Below are positions 8,284 through 17,299 of a DNA stretch of 64,000 bases, one piece after another. Both the position numbers and the translations under genes were made by a program. Numbering within the stretch: position 1 is the first letter of the stretch; each line of letters begins with the position of its first letter. Source of the DNA: Dehalococcoidales bacterium (lineage in GTDB: Bacteria > Chloroflexota > Dehalococcoidia > Dehalococcoidales > UBA3254); NCBI GenBank assembly GCA_016926695.1, contig JAFGOB010000039.1:41558-105557 (forward strand), in the 5' to 3' direction. The notes under the pieces were generated by a model, which searched no databases, was not told the origin of the DNA, and saw only the letters and a program-made list of their open reading frames with translations.

Positions 8284-9987
8284 CTAACGCCAGTTATCTA
8301 TCGATACCCCCTTGCCCATTCTGAAGTCCGTGACAAACCACAGGTTGTTGGACTTACCTCCCACTACTACCGTATTAATGGCCCTGGGATTATTAAAGGG
8401 CGCTATAAGTGCCTCCGGCGGCAGCTTCTGCCAGTCTGCATACGGTTGAAGCCCTTTCAATCCGAAGTTCCAGTTGAATGTTGCATTAACTCCGTTGCCC
8501 CAGTATTGCTGCACGGGAATTTTCACGTTTTCTGAAAGCCATCCGGCAAACACCTCCTTGGTGGTGAAACCCTGCTGATCGTGCAACATCTGCGCAACCA
8601 GCGGGTCCAGGCAGAGTAAAGCGGCTGAACCCAGCCCGGAAAGGGCCTTCATATAGTCTCGCATCAAGAGGTGTGGCGGATAAGAAATCTGGGCCTCACC
8701 TGTGCAGGAAATATAGCTCCATCCGATGCCGACCGTAAGAACACTGTCTTCTCTCTTGTATCCGAATTTAACGCTCAGGGGTTCCCATCCCTCCGGCAAC
8801 CCCTCCTCATTTTCCGCGTAACAGCAGTTGTTGTATTGTAGATTGCTTCCCAGGGAACTGAAGGTGGTTACGCCGGCATGCAGGTTACCGGCCGTTTTGG
8901 ATATCAGGGTAAAAGCCCTTCCGATTACAGCGTTAGCCTCGTTATACGGTCCCATCGCATCTATTCCGGAATTCATATTTATCTCATTGCGTATCGGCCC
9001 GTTTACAATCAGCATGTTCGCCATAGAAGTAGTTGAGTTGCCGAAAGGGGCATAAGTAGCCGCTGCCAGGATAACAGGGAAATGCTCGGGACCTGCCCCC
9101 GCCATTACGGCACAGACAGCTACCTTTTCCACTGTAGCCTGCCGGGCGCCTCCGGGCCAGTTTATGGTTGTTACCACCTCATCGCGCTTGTGACTGGTGC
9201 CTTTAAGCATAGCTTCAACCCTTTCTTCCGTTGGAAGCACAATCGGCAGGTAGTCCGTCCAGTCCCTGGACTTGAAAAGCCTTTGCAGGTTCTGCTCTGT
9301 ATCCAGAGGAAGCAGCCTGGGTTCCACAGACCCTGCCGGTACACCAGTCATCTGCTCTTCTTCAGTAAGAGGTACCGTCAGCGCGTCAACGATCTCCCGC
9401 ATCAGAGGCTTGCCGCTGAAGGGATCCTTCCCCTCAACATATTTTTCATGTACCGACCGGGGGACGCCGGCGGTGGGAAGCGGGAAAATAGCATAACGGA
9501 GTGCCATACCGCTGCCATAAAGTTTGTCCCATCCGGTGACATATTTAGCCACATTCTCTCCGCTGCACGGCGCAGTAGGGATACCCATCTGCTCGAGCTT
9601 CCCGGCATAGCGGCTCAAGGCCGCGGCGCAGCCGTCTCAACAGCTTATGCCGAGTATACAGGCGTCCCCTCCGGCCTTGATTTCTTTCGCCAATTCCGGG
9701 TCGTCATCCATGAAAGACCCTTTCTTCCTGGTAAGCACCGTCTTTACTCCCGGTATGTTCCTGGCAAACCAGTCCTGCATAACCTGGAATATATCATAGG
9801 CGGCGGAAGGACCTCCCCATCCGATGTCCACCAGGTAGACCGTTTTTCCCTCCAGACTGGAAAATCTACGTGGCGCCAGCGGAATACGCGGCACCATGGC
9901 GCTTGAACAGGCCGGGTTCAATACTGTCACCTTCCCGGATGATTTCAACGTAGTCTGCGGATTATTTTGAGATCTGGTTTCTGACAT
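8284..9987 (-). CDS. UGSC-family selenoprotein, 567 aa with UGA-encoded Sec at residue 117
   Basis: Codons 1-116 (9987-9640) and 118-567 (9636-8287) lie in one frame separated only by a TGA at 9639-9637. Around it the protein reads ILGISC-U-DGCAAALSRYAGKLE and then MGIPTAPC. This matches the U-x-x-C redox motif of the UGSC (seleno)protein family (established family knowledge, recalled). The second part has no ribosome site or start codon of its own near the TGA, and both parts have the same conserved-looking composition, so I read TGA as selenocysteine. N-terminal domain about residues 1-150, then a long C-terminal domain rich in Gly/Asn (NGPIRNEINMNSG). The family is a predicted thiol/selenol redox enzyme of unknown substrate. 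A gene caller would split it into 116 and 444 aa pieces. Sec machinery is not in this window. ATG 9987 has GGGAGG upstream. Confidence 0.85.
9611..9639 (-). promoter_or_regulatory. Putative bacterial SECIS hairpin directly after the UGA
   Basis: Immediately 3' of the TGA (9639-9637) the mRNA can fold two ways: a compact stem GGCUGC/GCGGCC (9633-9628 with 9624-9619, one U-G pair, three-base loop) or an outer stem CGGCU/AGCCG (9634-9630 with 9615-9611) with a 14-base loop starting with G. Bacterial SECIS elements are hairpins just downstream of the Sec UGA with a G early in the apical loop. The structure is supportive, not proof, since the region is G+C rich. Confidence 0.5.
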
Positions 9988-10146
9988 ATTTTCCTCCCGT
10001 AATATACAAATTTTCTCTTATATACACACAATCTCAGCCTGACTAACAAGTTCTGAAGATGTTTTGAATCTGAATATTATTTGATTTCACCATTACCGGA
10101 AAATCCAATCCTTTTTCTTCACACAAGCCCTTTTCACTTTTTTCCA

Positions 10147-10785
10147 TCAAACCGCCGGGCCTGTCTTTTCCGCGCGCTTCTTGATTTCCAGGAGCATTTT
10201 TCTCTGCATTACACAAGAAATGGGCACCAGGATGCCGAAACCGATCCTGGCTACGGGGGTGACTTTGTATGCAACGCGCCACCTGGTAATCAGCCGGGTC
10301 TTATTCTCATCAGGTGCTTCCAGGAAAAATACCCAGCTTACAGGAGAATCAGGTCCCATTTCCCCCCCGAATAAAAGCACTCGCTCCGCTTCAATGGCAA
10401 CCAGTGGAATCGGAGGCATCCCGGGATGTAAGCGCAGGCCCTCGCTGTTTTCACTATGCATGCGTTCAGGATATAGTCTGTCAACCGTATGTATGTTGCA
10501 ACCGACCAGGTTCTCCAGGAAATCATAGCTGTAAAATCCTCCGCGCCCCTGTCCTACCTGTGCCAGCCATGACCATACCCGTGAACGCGGAGCGCTGATG
10601 GTTACGGCATGAGTAAAGCCTCCCAGTGAGCGGGATACCAGTTCATCACCCGGCAGAGTACGGTCTATTTCTTCGTCCGTTGCATTCCACCGCCGCCAGT
10701 ATCTAATAAAAGGGGTTAATACGGCAGCAGCTATCAAAAAAGCACCCCCTACTCCTTCTATAAAGTCCTTCCACCTGCTTTTCAT
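10147..10785 (-). CDS. SRPBCC (START-like) family protein with N-terminal membrane segment, 212 aa
   Basis: A hydrophobic stretch at about residues 9-26 follows a short basic N-terminus. The rest fits an SRPBCC/START-like ligand-binding fold: HAVTISAPRSRVWSWLAQVGQGRGGFYSYD at the start is the usual opening beta strand and helix, and SWVFFLEAPDENKTRLITRWR the late strands. Such proteins bind hydrophobic ligands; none can be named. It lies 159 bases upstream of the UGSC gene on the same strand and might be co-transcribed with it. The start at 10785 places the membrane segment immediately inside. Confidence 0.75.
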   Translation of the reverse strand: MKSRWKDFIEGVGGAFLIAAAVLTPFIRYWRRWNATDEEIDRTLPGDELVSRSLGGFTHAVTISAPRSRVWSWLAQVGQGRGGFYSYDFLENLVGCNIHTVDRLYPERMHSENSEGLRLHPGMPPIPLVAIEAERVLLFGGEMGPDSPVSWVFFLEAPDENKTRLITRWRVAYKVTPVARIGFGILVPISCVMQRKMLLEIKKRAEKTGPAV

Positions 10786-11100
10786 GCCTCTTCAACCTCA
10801 AAATACGATCGTATAACGTTCACCCAGTGTATTGATTTACTTTATTCCCTGAATTTTAATGCATAACATCATATCCGTTCAATATATACACCGATATGGC
10901 TTTCAGTACGAGTCCGATCAACCGGTTTCATCGTTTCAGGCCGGTGATTTCGATCACAGACACGGTATGCCGGAATGCCTGCAATAATCCGTTTTCAGTC
11001 ACGTTAATCCTGCCGGGTAGCTTTTCGTATAAATAATATCTAGAATAAGGATAACAGGCTGTAAAATGGTATCCAGAAAAAAGAGAAGGGTTGCATCTCC
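10786..11100. other. Intergenic region between divergent genes
   Basis: About 315 bases between two genes pointing apart. It must hold both promoters, but no clear -35/-10 pair is recognisable. No RNA gene or repeat seen. Confidence 0.5.
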
Positions 11101-11436
11101 ATGTCCATGGAAATCGGTCATTTCGCTGTCGGTGCAGGTAGCGCCTTCATCGTACTTAACGTACTGCCTCCCCGGGTAAGGCGTAAAATTCCTGATTACG
11201 GTTTTATCGGCATCATAGCCGGTCTGTGGGCGATGGTCCCGGACCTGGCCAGGTTTTTACCGGGAATGGTGGATTTCCACAAAAGCCTTTTCGCCAATAT
11301 CTTTTTCCTTCACCAGATAATGGATAGACTGGATAATAACGACAGCGTCTGGATAAGCGGCGGTCTGATAGGAGTGATGGTCCTGCTTATGGTGCCGCTC
11401 TGGGCAAGCGATTACTGGCACCGCAGGGAAAAATAG
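11101..11436 (+). CDS. Small membrane protein, 111 aa, unknown function
   Basis: Begins MEIGHFAVGAGSAF with two or three hydrophobic segments (about residues 8-24, 33-50, 83-103) and the motif MVPDLAR, which recalls the N-terminus of membrane-bound metal-dependent hydrolases of the YdjM type (H-x-x-x-G-x-G, PDxD), but it is much shorter than those and lacks the later motifs. I do not recognise it as a known family. The ribosome site is weak (GAGAAGGG 10 bases before the ATG). It could be a truncated relative or a small anchor protein. Confidence 0.55.
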   Translation: MSMEIGHFAVGAGSAFIVLNVLPPRVRRKIPDYGFIGIIAGLWAMVPDLARFLPGMVDFHKSLFANIFFLHQIMDRLDNNDSVWISGGLIGVMVLLMVPLWASDYWHRREK

Positions 11437-11644
11437 TAACAGGCGCACAGGACCATGATCATGGCTTCTTCAGTATACCCCCCTTGGTTACAGGTCATAT
11501 GTCAAGACGGGTAACTACAGGCCGGCCTCGATTCGCCGGGGAATATCCGGCCAGCAAAACAATCATCTTTCCGGGCTGAGTCAATCATTTGCCCGCTGAA
11601 TAACGGCGTTATACATAATAGCCTGGCTGAAATATCGCATCCAT
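11437..11644. other. Short intergenic stretch between convergent genes
   Basis: About 200 bases. No clear hairpin-plus-T terminator, promoter or RNA gene is visible here. Confidence 0.4.
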
Positions 11645-12049
11645 CTACTTTTGCATCAGTTCGATCAGCATTTCGGTATTTTCAGGAATAACGAAGCCGA
11701 TTATGTGTCCGTCCGGCATGTGACGGGGTTTTTCATCCAGCATTTTCGCGCCCATGGACCTGAACTCTTCTATAGCCGAGGCTACGTCGTCCACGTAAAT
11801 GCCGATGTGCTGAAGCGCGTGGTTATTCTCCGCACCGACTCCGGCAATCACGGTATTGACTTTATCGACAAATTGCAGGAGTTCGATTCTTTCGTTGCCG
11901 ATCATGATATTGGCAATCCGCATGAAGTCTGGACGTCCCCCGATTGTAATGTTTTTAGGATCTATACCCAGTACATCCGTATAAAATTTCACGGCTTCAT
12001 CCAGGTCCTTTACTGACACTCCGACGTGACTGAAACTGAGGGTTTTCAT
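11645..12049 (-). CDS. VOC-family protein, methylmalonyl-CoA epimerase-like, 134 aa
   Basis: Two beta-alpha-beta-beta-beta modules of the vicinal oxygen chelate fold: FSHVGVSVKDLDEAVKFYTDVLG, then ALQHIGIYVDDVASAIEEFRSMGAK, with metal ligands in the expected places (His near residue 8, Glu in RIELLQF, His in LQHIGI, Glu in MLIELMQ). Length matches methylmalonyl-CoA epimerase, which converts the 2S and 2R forms in propionate metabolism, but glyoxalase-type members look similar and no mutase gene is nearby. Single gene flanked by intergenic DNA. Confidence 0.8.
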   Translation of the reverse strand: MKTLSFSHVGVSVKDLDEAVKFYTDVLGIDPKNITIGGRPDFMRIANIMIGNERIELLQFVDKVNTVIAGVGAENNHALQHIGIYVDDVASAIEEFRSMGAKMLDEKPRHMPDGHIIGFVIPENTEMLIELMQK

Positions 12050-12191
12050 TTACACTGCTCCTTACCTGTTTATTAGTTACTGTCAGCTCAGGGCGACATA
12101 TTAAAAAGCTGTCCCCGGCATTCCTATGATACCATATTTGGTACCCCCGGATATTCTATTTTCCTCTTCCGGGGAAATATGTAAAGCTGCC

Positions 12192-13535
12192 TTATACCCT
12201 GAAAAAGCTGTTGTCCGGCGGCTGCACTGCCTGTTCCCCGGGTTTATCAGCCTGTGGAGCCCAGTCATACGGCACGCGGTAAGCCCGGTATATATGGTTG
12301 CCCTGCATCTTCTTGCTGAAGTAGGGACTCACATATTCCCAGACAATCTCACAGGCTGGGGTGACCTCAATAAGCCGTCCGCATCCCCCTTCGGTGATCA
12401 GTGTATTCCCATTGGACATGCGCTGGGCCGAGCTTATAAACCGGCTGTAAAGCTTGAGGAAACGCATAAAGCCCTGCTCCGGAGGATCGGGAGGCGGATA
12501 CTGCCAGACCACTTCCAGTGTAACGGGATCGAATTCAACTACCCTGGAATAGTCCCTTATGGCGTTGTTGATCCCCGTGGCACAACCGGGATTTGGGGCG
12601 CCGTAACCGGCGCTGCCTCCGTTATCGAATACCAGGATATTTCCCGCGCCCGGCAGACCCTCGGGTACCATATGTGCATGGTGCTGCCCGATAATCCAGC
12701 CCAGTTTTTCATATACCGCAGAGACCGAGTAGTCAGGCCCCACCCTCCAGACCAGGTTGCCGGTCTCTTTTTCCGTAATGGCAATAATATTGGTCTGACG
12801 GCTGCTCCATATAATATTATCCGGATGGAAACGTTGATCTCCCTGATTAAACCAGCGGTTCGGTCCCAGGAAGGAGGCCGAGTTCACATGCATCCAGTCG
12901 CCCACTTTTACCTTCCCGATTATATTTGGATTACCGCTCATGGTCCGCCTGGCCTCTTCGCTGAAACCCATCTCGTCAACATGCTCGTTGAATCTCCATT
13001 CCCAGACGATCCTGCCGTCCCAGGTAACTTCAACCAGCGTATCATCCAGCAGAAGCCCTGCCCCTATTTCAGGGTTTTCAACGTTTTTATGACAGAGAAT
13101 AAGGGTATTTCCCCGGGAAACCAGGGGGTCCATGCCCGGCACATAGTATCCTACCGGATTTCCTTCCCTCTGATAATCATGGTGTTGCCTGGACATCCAG
13201 AGCGGTTCGTGTCCGGGATCACTGATATGCTCATACCGGTTAAATTTCCATACGATATTCCCATCCCAGTCCACCTGGACCAGGTCAACCATATCCTGAA
13301 CGCCGTATTCAGGATCTCTCATGGCGGTATTCCCCATCAGGTATCCCCCCGGCAGCATTTTATTTGGGAAACCTTCCAGGCCGCTCCAGCGATGAACAAC
13401 ATTGCCGTTCATATCTATCAGAAATGCCCCAAACTGGTCGCCTTCAAAGATCGAGGCTTGAAACAGCGTAAATCCGCTCCAGCATTTTTCTGGATTGAAA
13501 GATGTAACTCCGGTGGGATAGACTCTTACAGGCAT
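12192..13535 (-). CDS. Arylsulfotransferase (ASST)-like beta-propeller protein, 447 aa
   Basis: Repeated propeller blades with W-x-W turns (GNIVWKFNRYEH, GRIVWEWRFNEH, GNLVWRVG, EVVWQYPPP, EIVWEYVSPYF) and His-rich segments (SRQHHDYQ, GDWMHVNSASFLG, GQHHAHMVPEG) fit the arylsulfate sulfotransferase family, where an active-site His carries the sulfate. Known ASSTs are periplasmic; this protein has no signal peptide (MPVRVYPTGVTSF), so it appears cytoplasmic or exported by another route. GGGAGG precedes the ATG. Without experiment, transfer of sulfate between phenols is only the family expectation. Confidence 0.8.
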   Translation of the reverse strand: MPVRVYPTGVTSFNPEKCWSGFTLFQASIFEGDQFGAFLIDMNGNVVHRWSGLEGFPNKMLPGGYLMGNTAMRDPEYGVQDMVDLVQVDWDGNIVWKFNRYEHISDPGHEPLWMSRQHHDYQREGNPVGYYVPGMDPLVSRGNTLILCHKNVENPEIGAGLLLDDTLVEVTWDGRIVWEWRFNEHVDEMGFSEEARRTMSGNPNIIGKVKVGDWMHVNSASFLGPNRWFNQGDQRFHPDNIIWSSRQTNIIAITEKETGNLVWRVGPDYSVSAVYEKLGWIIGQHHAHMVPEGLPGAGNILVFDNGGSAGYGAPNPGCATGINNAIRDYSRVVEFDPVTLEVVWQYPPPDPPEQGFMRFLKLYSRFISSAQRMSNGNTLITEGGCGRLIEVTPACEIVWEYVSPYFSKKMQGNHIYRAYRVPYDWAPQADKPGEQAVQPPDNSFFRV

Positions 13536-13744
13536 TTACAGCTACCTCCCTTTTCAGGTTATAATCGATTGTGACTATTATATGAGCAGTAAACATATCA
13601 GTCAACATTGCCCGTTATGCCGTATCTCCGGCGGTGATAGCCATGATCTATTTGACTTTGATCCGGGATAGACAGTAGAGTCTCATTATATATCGCAAAA
13701 AATCGATCCATTCTCCGGGTATTTTATTGATTAAGGAGGAACAG

Positions 13745-14908
13745 ATGAAAATCACCAGACTGGAATGCATCCCCTATACCAAGCCTTCGAAAGGCCAGCA
13801 GCACCGTGCGATACCTACCAGGCCCCAGCAGCGGCCGGTACCGCCGGGACCCCGCGGCGTATTACTTAAAATGTATACGGATGAAGGGATTGTGGGTATC
13901 GGCGACGCCGGAATGGCCTCCCTGGGTTACGCCGGCGATACGGTTGATTCCATAATAGGCTATCTTAAGATCGTCGGACCGGCTCTGCTTCTCGGATCGG
14001 ATCCGCTGAAAATAGAATTGCTGGTAGCCAGGATGGATAGGATAGCCAAGTACAGCCGGCAGGCTATGGCCATAGTCGACTGCGCCCTGCACGACGTCGC
14101 AGGGAAAAAATTCGGCCTCCCCGTATACCAGCTTCTGGGCGGAAAGACCGTCGATAAAAGCCCTATGGGTATGATCGTGACCACCAAGTCGCCTCAGGAG
14201 GCCGCGCAGAAATCGGTGGATGCCCTCAAAGCCGGTTTCCACAGCATCAAACTGAAGGTCGGCGCCCTGTCACAGACCACCCTGGAAGAGGACCTTGCCA
14301 ATCTTGAGGCCATCCGCGAAGCCATCGGTTATGGTCCTAAACTGGGAATAGATGCCAACGGGGAATGGGAATATTACCATGCTCTCCAGGCTTTGAAGAA
14401 AATGGAGAAATTCGACCTGTGCATGGCCGAACAGCCCGTACCCTGGAAAGAGATCGATAATTTAGCCCGCCTTCGTCAAAAGGTCGGAATCCCCATAGCA
14501 GCCGATGAGTCCGCTACCGACCTGGCGCACCTTTTGAGGATTATTGAGAGAGATGCGGCCGATCTGCTTTTCATTAAGCTGGGAAAGGTGGGAGGAATCA
14601 AACAGGCCCAGAAATGGTCAGCAGTAGCCAAAGCAGCCGGTCTGCCGATAATGTGCGGCGCTCTGCCGTCGTCTGCTTTCGAGACTGCCTGGCAGGTGCA
14701 TTTCCTGGTATCTGATGAGTGGGCTACCCATATGGAACACGAGAACCTGGGGGTAACAGGCCCGGTAACCGACGACATCGCGAAAAACGTACCGCTGGTC
14801 GAGAACGGTTATATGTATCCTCCCGAAGGCCCCGGTCTGGGACTGGAGCTGAACGAGGAGCTCCTGGCACAATATGCCTACAAAGACCTTATACAGGTCA
14901 TTGAATAG
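13745..14908 (+). CDS. Enolase-superfamily (mandelate racemase/muconate lactonizing type) enzyme, 387 aa
   Basis: An N-terminal capping domain (about 1-130) is followed by a TIM barrel with the superfamily signatures: HSIKLKVG (Lys-x-Lys base), GIDANGEW and AEQPVP and AADES (metal-binding Asp, Glu, Asp/Glu in order), and LFIKLGKVGGI, where a Lys faces the active site. Lys on both sides places it in the muconate lactonizing/dipeptide epimerase subgroup rather than the mandelate racemase subgroup, which has His-Asp. It abstracts a proton alpha to a carboxylate; the substrate is not predictable. ATG 13745 is chosen because AAGGAGG lies 5 bases upstream. No neighbour shows a pathway. Confidence 0.88.
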   Translation: MKITRLECIPYTKPSKGQQHRAIPTRPQQRPVPPGPRGVLLKMYTDEGIVGIGDAGMASLGYAGDTVDSIIGYLKIVGPALLLGSDPLKIELLVARMDRIAKYSRQAMAIVDCALHDVAGKKFGLPVYQLLGGKTVDKSPMGMIVTTKSPQEAAQKSVDALKAGFHSIKLKVGALSQTTLEEDLANLEAIREAIGYGPKLGIDANGEWEYYHALQALKKMEKFDLCMAEQPVPWKEIDNLARLRQKVGIPIAADESATDLAHLLRIIERDAADLLFIKLGKVGGIKQAQKWSAVAKAAGLPIMCGALPSSAFETAWQVHFLVSDEWATHMEHENLGVTGPVTDDIAKNVPLVENGYMYPPEGPGLGLELNEELLAQYAYKDLIQVIE

Positions 14909-14953
14909 GCTGAAAGATTTCAGATTAACATTATATATAGCACTTATTTTGAC

Positions 14954-14989
14954 TCGTTATTGCGAGGAGTGTAACGACGAAGCAATCTC
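14954..14989. repeat. Fragment of an interspersed GCGAGG...GAAGCAATCTC repeat
   Basis: The stretch contains TTGCGAGGAG, then CGACGAAGCAATCTC. This resembles a dispersed intergenic sequence seen in many environmental bacterial genomes (recalled). Only one copy is visible in the window, within the 220-base gap before the methyltransferase gene, so repeat status rests on memory. Confidence 0.35.
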
Positions 14990-15128
14990 AAAACGGCTAT
15001 CGACAGAGTCGGCTGTAAACCGGGCTCGACTCGTGACCTGAAACAGGGACGAAAATAAAATGTATGCCTGAATTTTCAGGCCACGGTGTTATGTTATGTA
15101 TTACGATTAGCCTTAGAAAGGAGAAAGC

Positions 15129-15932
15129 ATGTCAATGACAGGTAAATACGGCGGATTCGTAAACCAGGCATTCACAGCCGAGCTGTACGATGTAGTCTAT
15201 GCCGGCCGCAATAATATTGACGTCGGCTTTTTTGTCGATTATTCATTGAAGGCCATCGGAAAAACACTTGAGCTGGGCTGCGGTACCGGACGCGTGCTTA
15301 TACCGGTTGCCGAGGCAGGATGCGGTATAACAGGTCTCGATATTTCAACCTTTATGCTCGAAAAATGCCGCCAGAAACTATCCTCAGAGCCGGAAGAGGT
15401 GCGTAAGAGAGTTAATTTGATGGAAGGCGATATAACCGCCTTCCATACCGGCGATCAATATTCTCTGATTACGCTGCCTTTCCGCATTTTTCATTATCTG
15501 ATCTCTATTGAAGAGCAAAAGGCCTGTCTGAATTGTGTCTACCGGCACCTGTATCCTGACGGTATCGTTATCCTTGACCTTTTCAATTGTTATCCTCCCC
15601 TGATGCACGATCCCATGTACCTGGAGGAGCAGGAAGACCAGCGAGACCTGCAACTTCCCGGAAATAAAACCCTGCGCTGCACCGGCCGTATTGCGGAGTT
15701 CCACCGGGACCGGCAATACAATGACACGGAGTTAATATATTACATTTCCCATCCTGATGGTAAAACGGAAAGACTGGTCCAGGCATTCCCTTTCAGGTAC
15801 TTCTTCAGGTACGAAGTGGAACACCTGCTGGAACTCTGCGGTTTTCAGGTAATAGACCTGTTCGGGAACTTCGATAAATCGGCTTTTTCAAGCCGTTCAC
15901 CGCAAATGATATTCGTTGCCCGGATGAAATAA
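15129..15932 (+). CDS. Class I SAM-dependent methyltransferase, 267 aa
   Basis: Motif I LELGCGTGRVLIPVAEAG (about residues 51-68) and acidic motif II (ITGLDIS) bind S-adenosylmethionine; later strands include YPDGIVILDLF. The C-terminal half (FRYFFRYEVEHLLELCGF, NFDKSAF) resembles small-molecule methyltransferases acting on free acceptors. The substrate is unknown. AAAGGAG lies before the ATG at 15129. It converges with the GNAT gene, only 23 bases between stops. Confidence 0.85.
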   Translation: MSMTGKYGGFVNQAFTAELYDVVYAGRNNIDVGFFVDYSLKAIGKTLELGCGTGRVLIPVAEAGCGITGLDISTFMLEKCRQKLSSEPEEVRKRVNLMEGDITAFHTGDQYSLITLPFRIFHYLISIEEQKACLNCVYRHLYPDGIVILDLFNCYPPLMHDPMYLEEQEDQRDLQLPGNKTLRCTGRIAEFHRDRQYNDTELIYYISHPDGKTERLVQAFPFRYFFRYEVEHLLELCGFQVIDLFGNFDKSAFSSRSPQMIFVARMK

Positions 15933-15955
15933 CCGGAAAAGTAGATGCAGGGTAT

Positions 15956-16717
15956 CTACTTTTCCTTAAGCAGCCAGACCTGTGCCTCGCTCACGGTTTG
16001 AAAACCGATCTTCGAGTAAAGCGGTTTCCCGGCAGGCGTAGCTTCAAGGTAAAAATATTCCACTCCCCTGCTGAAATGATAGTAAATAGCATAGTTCAAC
16101 AGGGCGCGTCCGGCGCCTTTCCTCTGCTGGTCCGGAGAAGTAGCCATAGCCCATATCCCTGTTATTGGCCCGGCCCTGGTTGTCTGAACGGAACTGATAA
16201 CCTCTCCGTCTTTGGCTGCCATGAAAAGATCGACACCCGGCCCCTGGATATAGTCCGGGCTGAAAGCCCTGTTTAGTGCCTCTTCCTCCATACCGAAAGC
16301 TGTGGCTGCCAGGGAGTTCGATATTCTGACATCCTCCTCTTTCTCCACACGCCAGACCTGGAAAACCCCGGTCTCGGCAGATGGATTGACCGGACGGTAA
16401 ACCATCAGGGGAAAATCCTCCAGAAACTGTAGTCCCAGTTCTCTTGCAACAGGACTGAGCCGCGGAGATGCTTCATGGGTAAGTAATACCAGCAGCGGAA
16501 CATCCCTTGATTCTGCTAACTGTATATACTCCCTCAAATGCTCTTCAGCCATGGGCCCGGCATCGACAATGGCATAGTTCAGGTCCGGAACCTTTTCCCC
16601 GGAAAGTACCAGGGAAGCGCCGGGAGTTAAGCGAGCTTCGTAGCCCGGCGCTGCCCGGTAGCACAGGGACAGGGCTTCTCCTGAAATACGCCATAGATAT
16701 TCATTTGACGGTTGCAT
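15956..16717 (-). CDS. GNAT-family N-acetyltransferase, 253 aa
   Basis: The C-terminal domain (about residues 115-250) carries the acetyl-CoA loop DQQRKGAGRALLNYAI (Q/R-x-x-G-x-G/A) followed by YLEATPAGKPLYSKIGFQ, the classic GNAT motifs A and B. The N-terminal 110 residues form a second, divergent domain without the acetyl-CoA loop, giving a tandem-GNAT layout. Substrate unknown. It sits alone, converging with the methyltransferase gene. Confidence 0.85.
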   Translation of the reverse strand: MQPSNEYLWRISGEALSLCYRAAPGYEARLTPGASLVLSGEKVPDLNYAIVDAGPMAEEHLREYIQLAESRDVPLLVLLTHEASPRLSPVARELGLQFLEDFPLMVYRPVNPSAETGVFQVWRVEKEEDVRISNSLAATAFGMEEEALNRAFSPDYIQGPGVDLFMAAKDGEVISSVQTTRAGPITGIWAMATSPDQQRKGAGRALLNYAIYYHFSRGVEYFYLEATPAGKPLYSKIGFQTVSEAQVWLLKEK

Positions 16718-16925
16718 TAATCTACCTCCCGTATCTGGTATTTTCTCAAATCATGTAACTTGCCTGATAAGGATAATCAAGTTGTTTTAAAAGAATACCT
16801 TACCAGGACCGTTATTTCAACGATGCATTAACATGTTGACTGAAAAACCGCACGAATTACCTTTGAAACAGAAAGATATCGCCTGATATCGATACTATCA
16901 CTTCGGTATGTTGATCCGGTTACGC

Positions 16926-16954
16926 TTGACAACTAAATATAAATCGTATACAAT
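16926..16954 (+). promoter_or_regulatory. Strong sigma70-type promoter
   Basis: TTGACA (16926-16931), 17-base spacer, TACAAT (16949-16954). It is one of the best promoter matches in the window and lies 370 bases upstream of dodecin, in front of a structured leader that ends in a terminator. Confidence 0.7.
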
Positions 16955-16999
16955 TTTCTTATAGGATAGTTTATCACCTGTAATAAAGTGAGGTGTAAA

Positions 17000-17044
17000 A
17001 TGAAGCTTCAATCAATCTTGAGGGTATGGCATTTCCCGATTTAA
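17000..17044 (+). CDS. Possible 14-aa leader peptide
   Basis: ATG at 17000 is preceded by GTGAGGTG at suitable spacing and encodes MKLQSILRVWHFPI, ending right where the AAGCCCTG/CAGGGCTT hairpin starts. A translated short frame abutting a hairpin, ahead of a terminator, is the layout of translation-coupled attenuation. There is only one Trp and one Phe codon, no obvious regulatory run, so the signal is unknown. Confidence 0.3.
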   Translation: MKLQSILRVWHFPI

Positions 17045-17167
17045 AGCCCTGCCAAACACAGGGCTTCAGAGAACTCAAGCTCGAATTGAACCAACAAAAT
17101 ATACCGGTAATAATTGATATGAGCTGTATTAATCAAACCCGTGGATTGAGATTGAGGAGGAAACTTA

Positions 17168-17200
17168 AGAAGGGTATTCTACCGGAATATCCTTCTTTTT
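17168..17200 (+). terminator. Intrinsic terminator upstream of dodecin
   Basis: AGAAGGGTATTC and GAATATCCTTCT form a 12-base stem with one G-U pair and a short loop, followed directly by TTTTT. A textbook rho-independent terminator in + orientation, 100 bases before the dodecin start. Confidence 0.75.
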
Positions 17201-17299
17201 GTTTAAATCGTAACCTGGACCAATCCCTTAAACGCAAAACCTGGATTTTACGGTTAACATCCGGAAAACAGATAAAAAATAAAATACCTGGAGGTCGTC

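Larger units (their letters stand above)
16961..17200 (+). ncRNA. Putative structured RNA or dodecin leader (promoter to terminator, ~240 nt)
   Basis: From the expected transcription start to the terminator T-run the RNA has nested pairing: TTCAAT and CTTGAG on the 5' side pair with CTCAAG and ATTGAA on the 3' side, enclosing a perfect hairpin AAGCCCTG/CAGGGCTT (17044-17051 with 17059-17066). It matches no riboswitch, 6S, SRP or tmRNA consensus I can recall. It may be a free small RNA or a cis-acting attenuator of dodecin. A 94-codon frame (17026-17310) runs through it but has no ribosome site and no recognisable protein. Confidence 0.4.

Noticed and set aside
8284..9618. Separate 444-aa gene starting at the ATG at 9618... 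within the UGSC coding region
   Set aside because: It lacks a start or ribosome site of its own; the frame continues upstream through a TGA into the 116-codon part. Treated as one selenoprotein.
10043..10282. 79-codon frame antisense to the SRPBCC gene end
   Set aside because: Overlaps a recognised gene on the same strand in another frame and has no family features.
16961..17200. 6S RNA, SRP RNA, tmRNA or known riboswitch in the dodecin leader
   Set aside because: No consensus cores of these RNAs are present; kept as an unassigned structured RNA.
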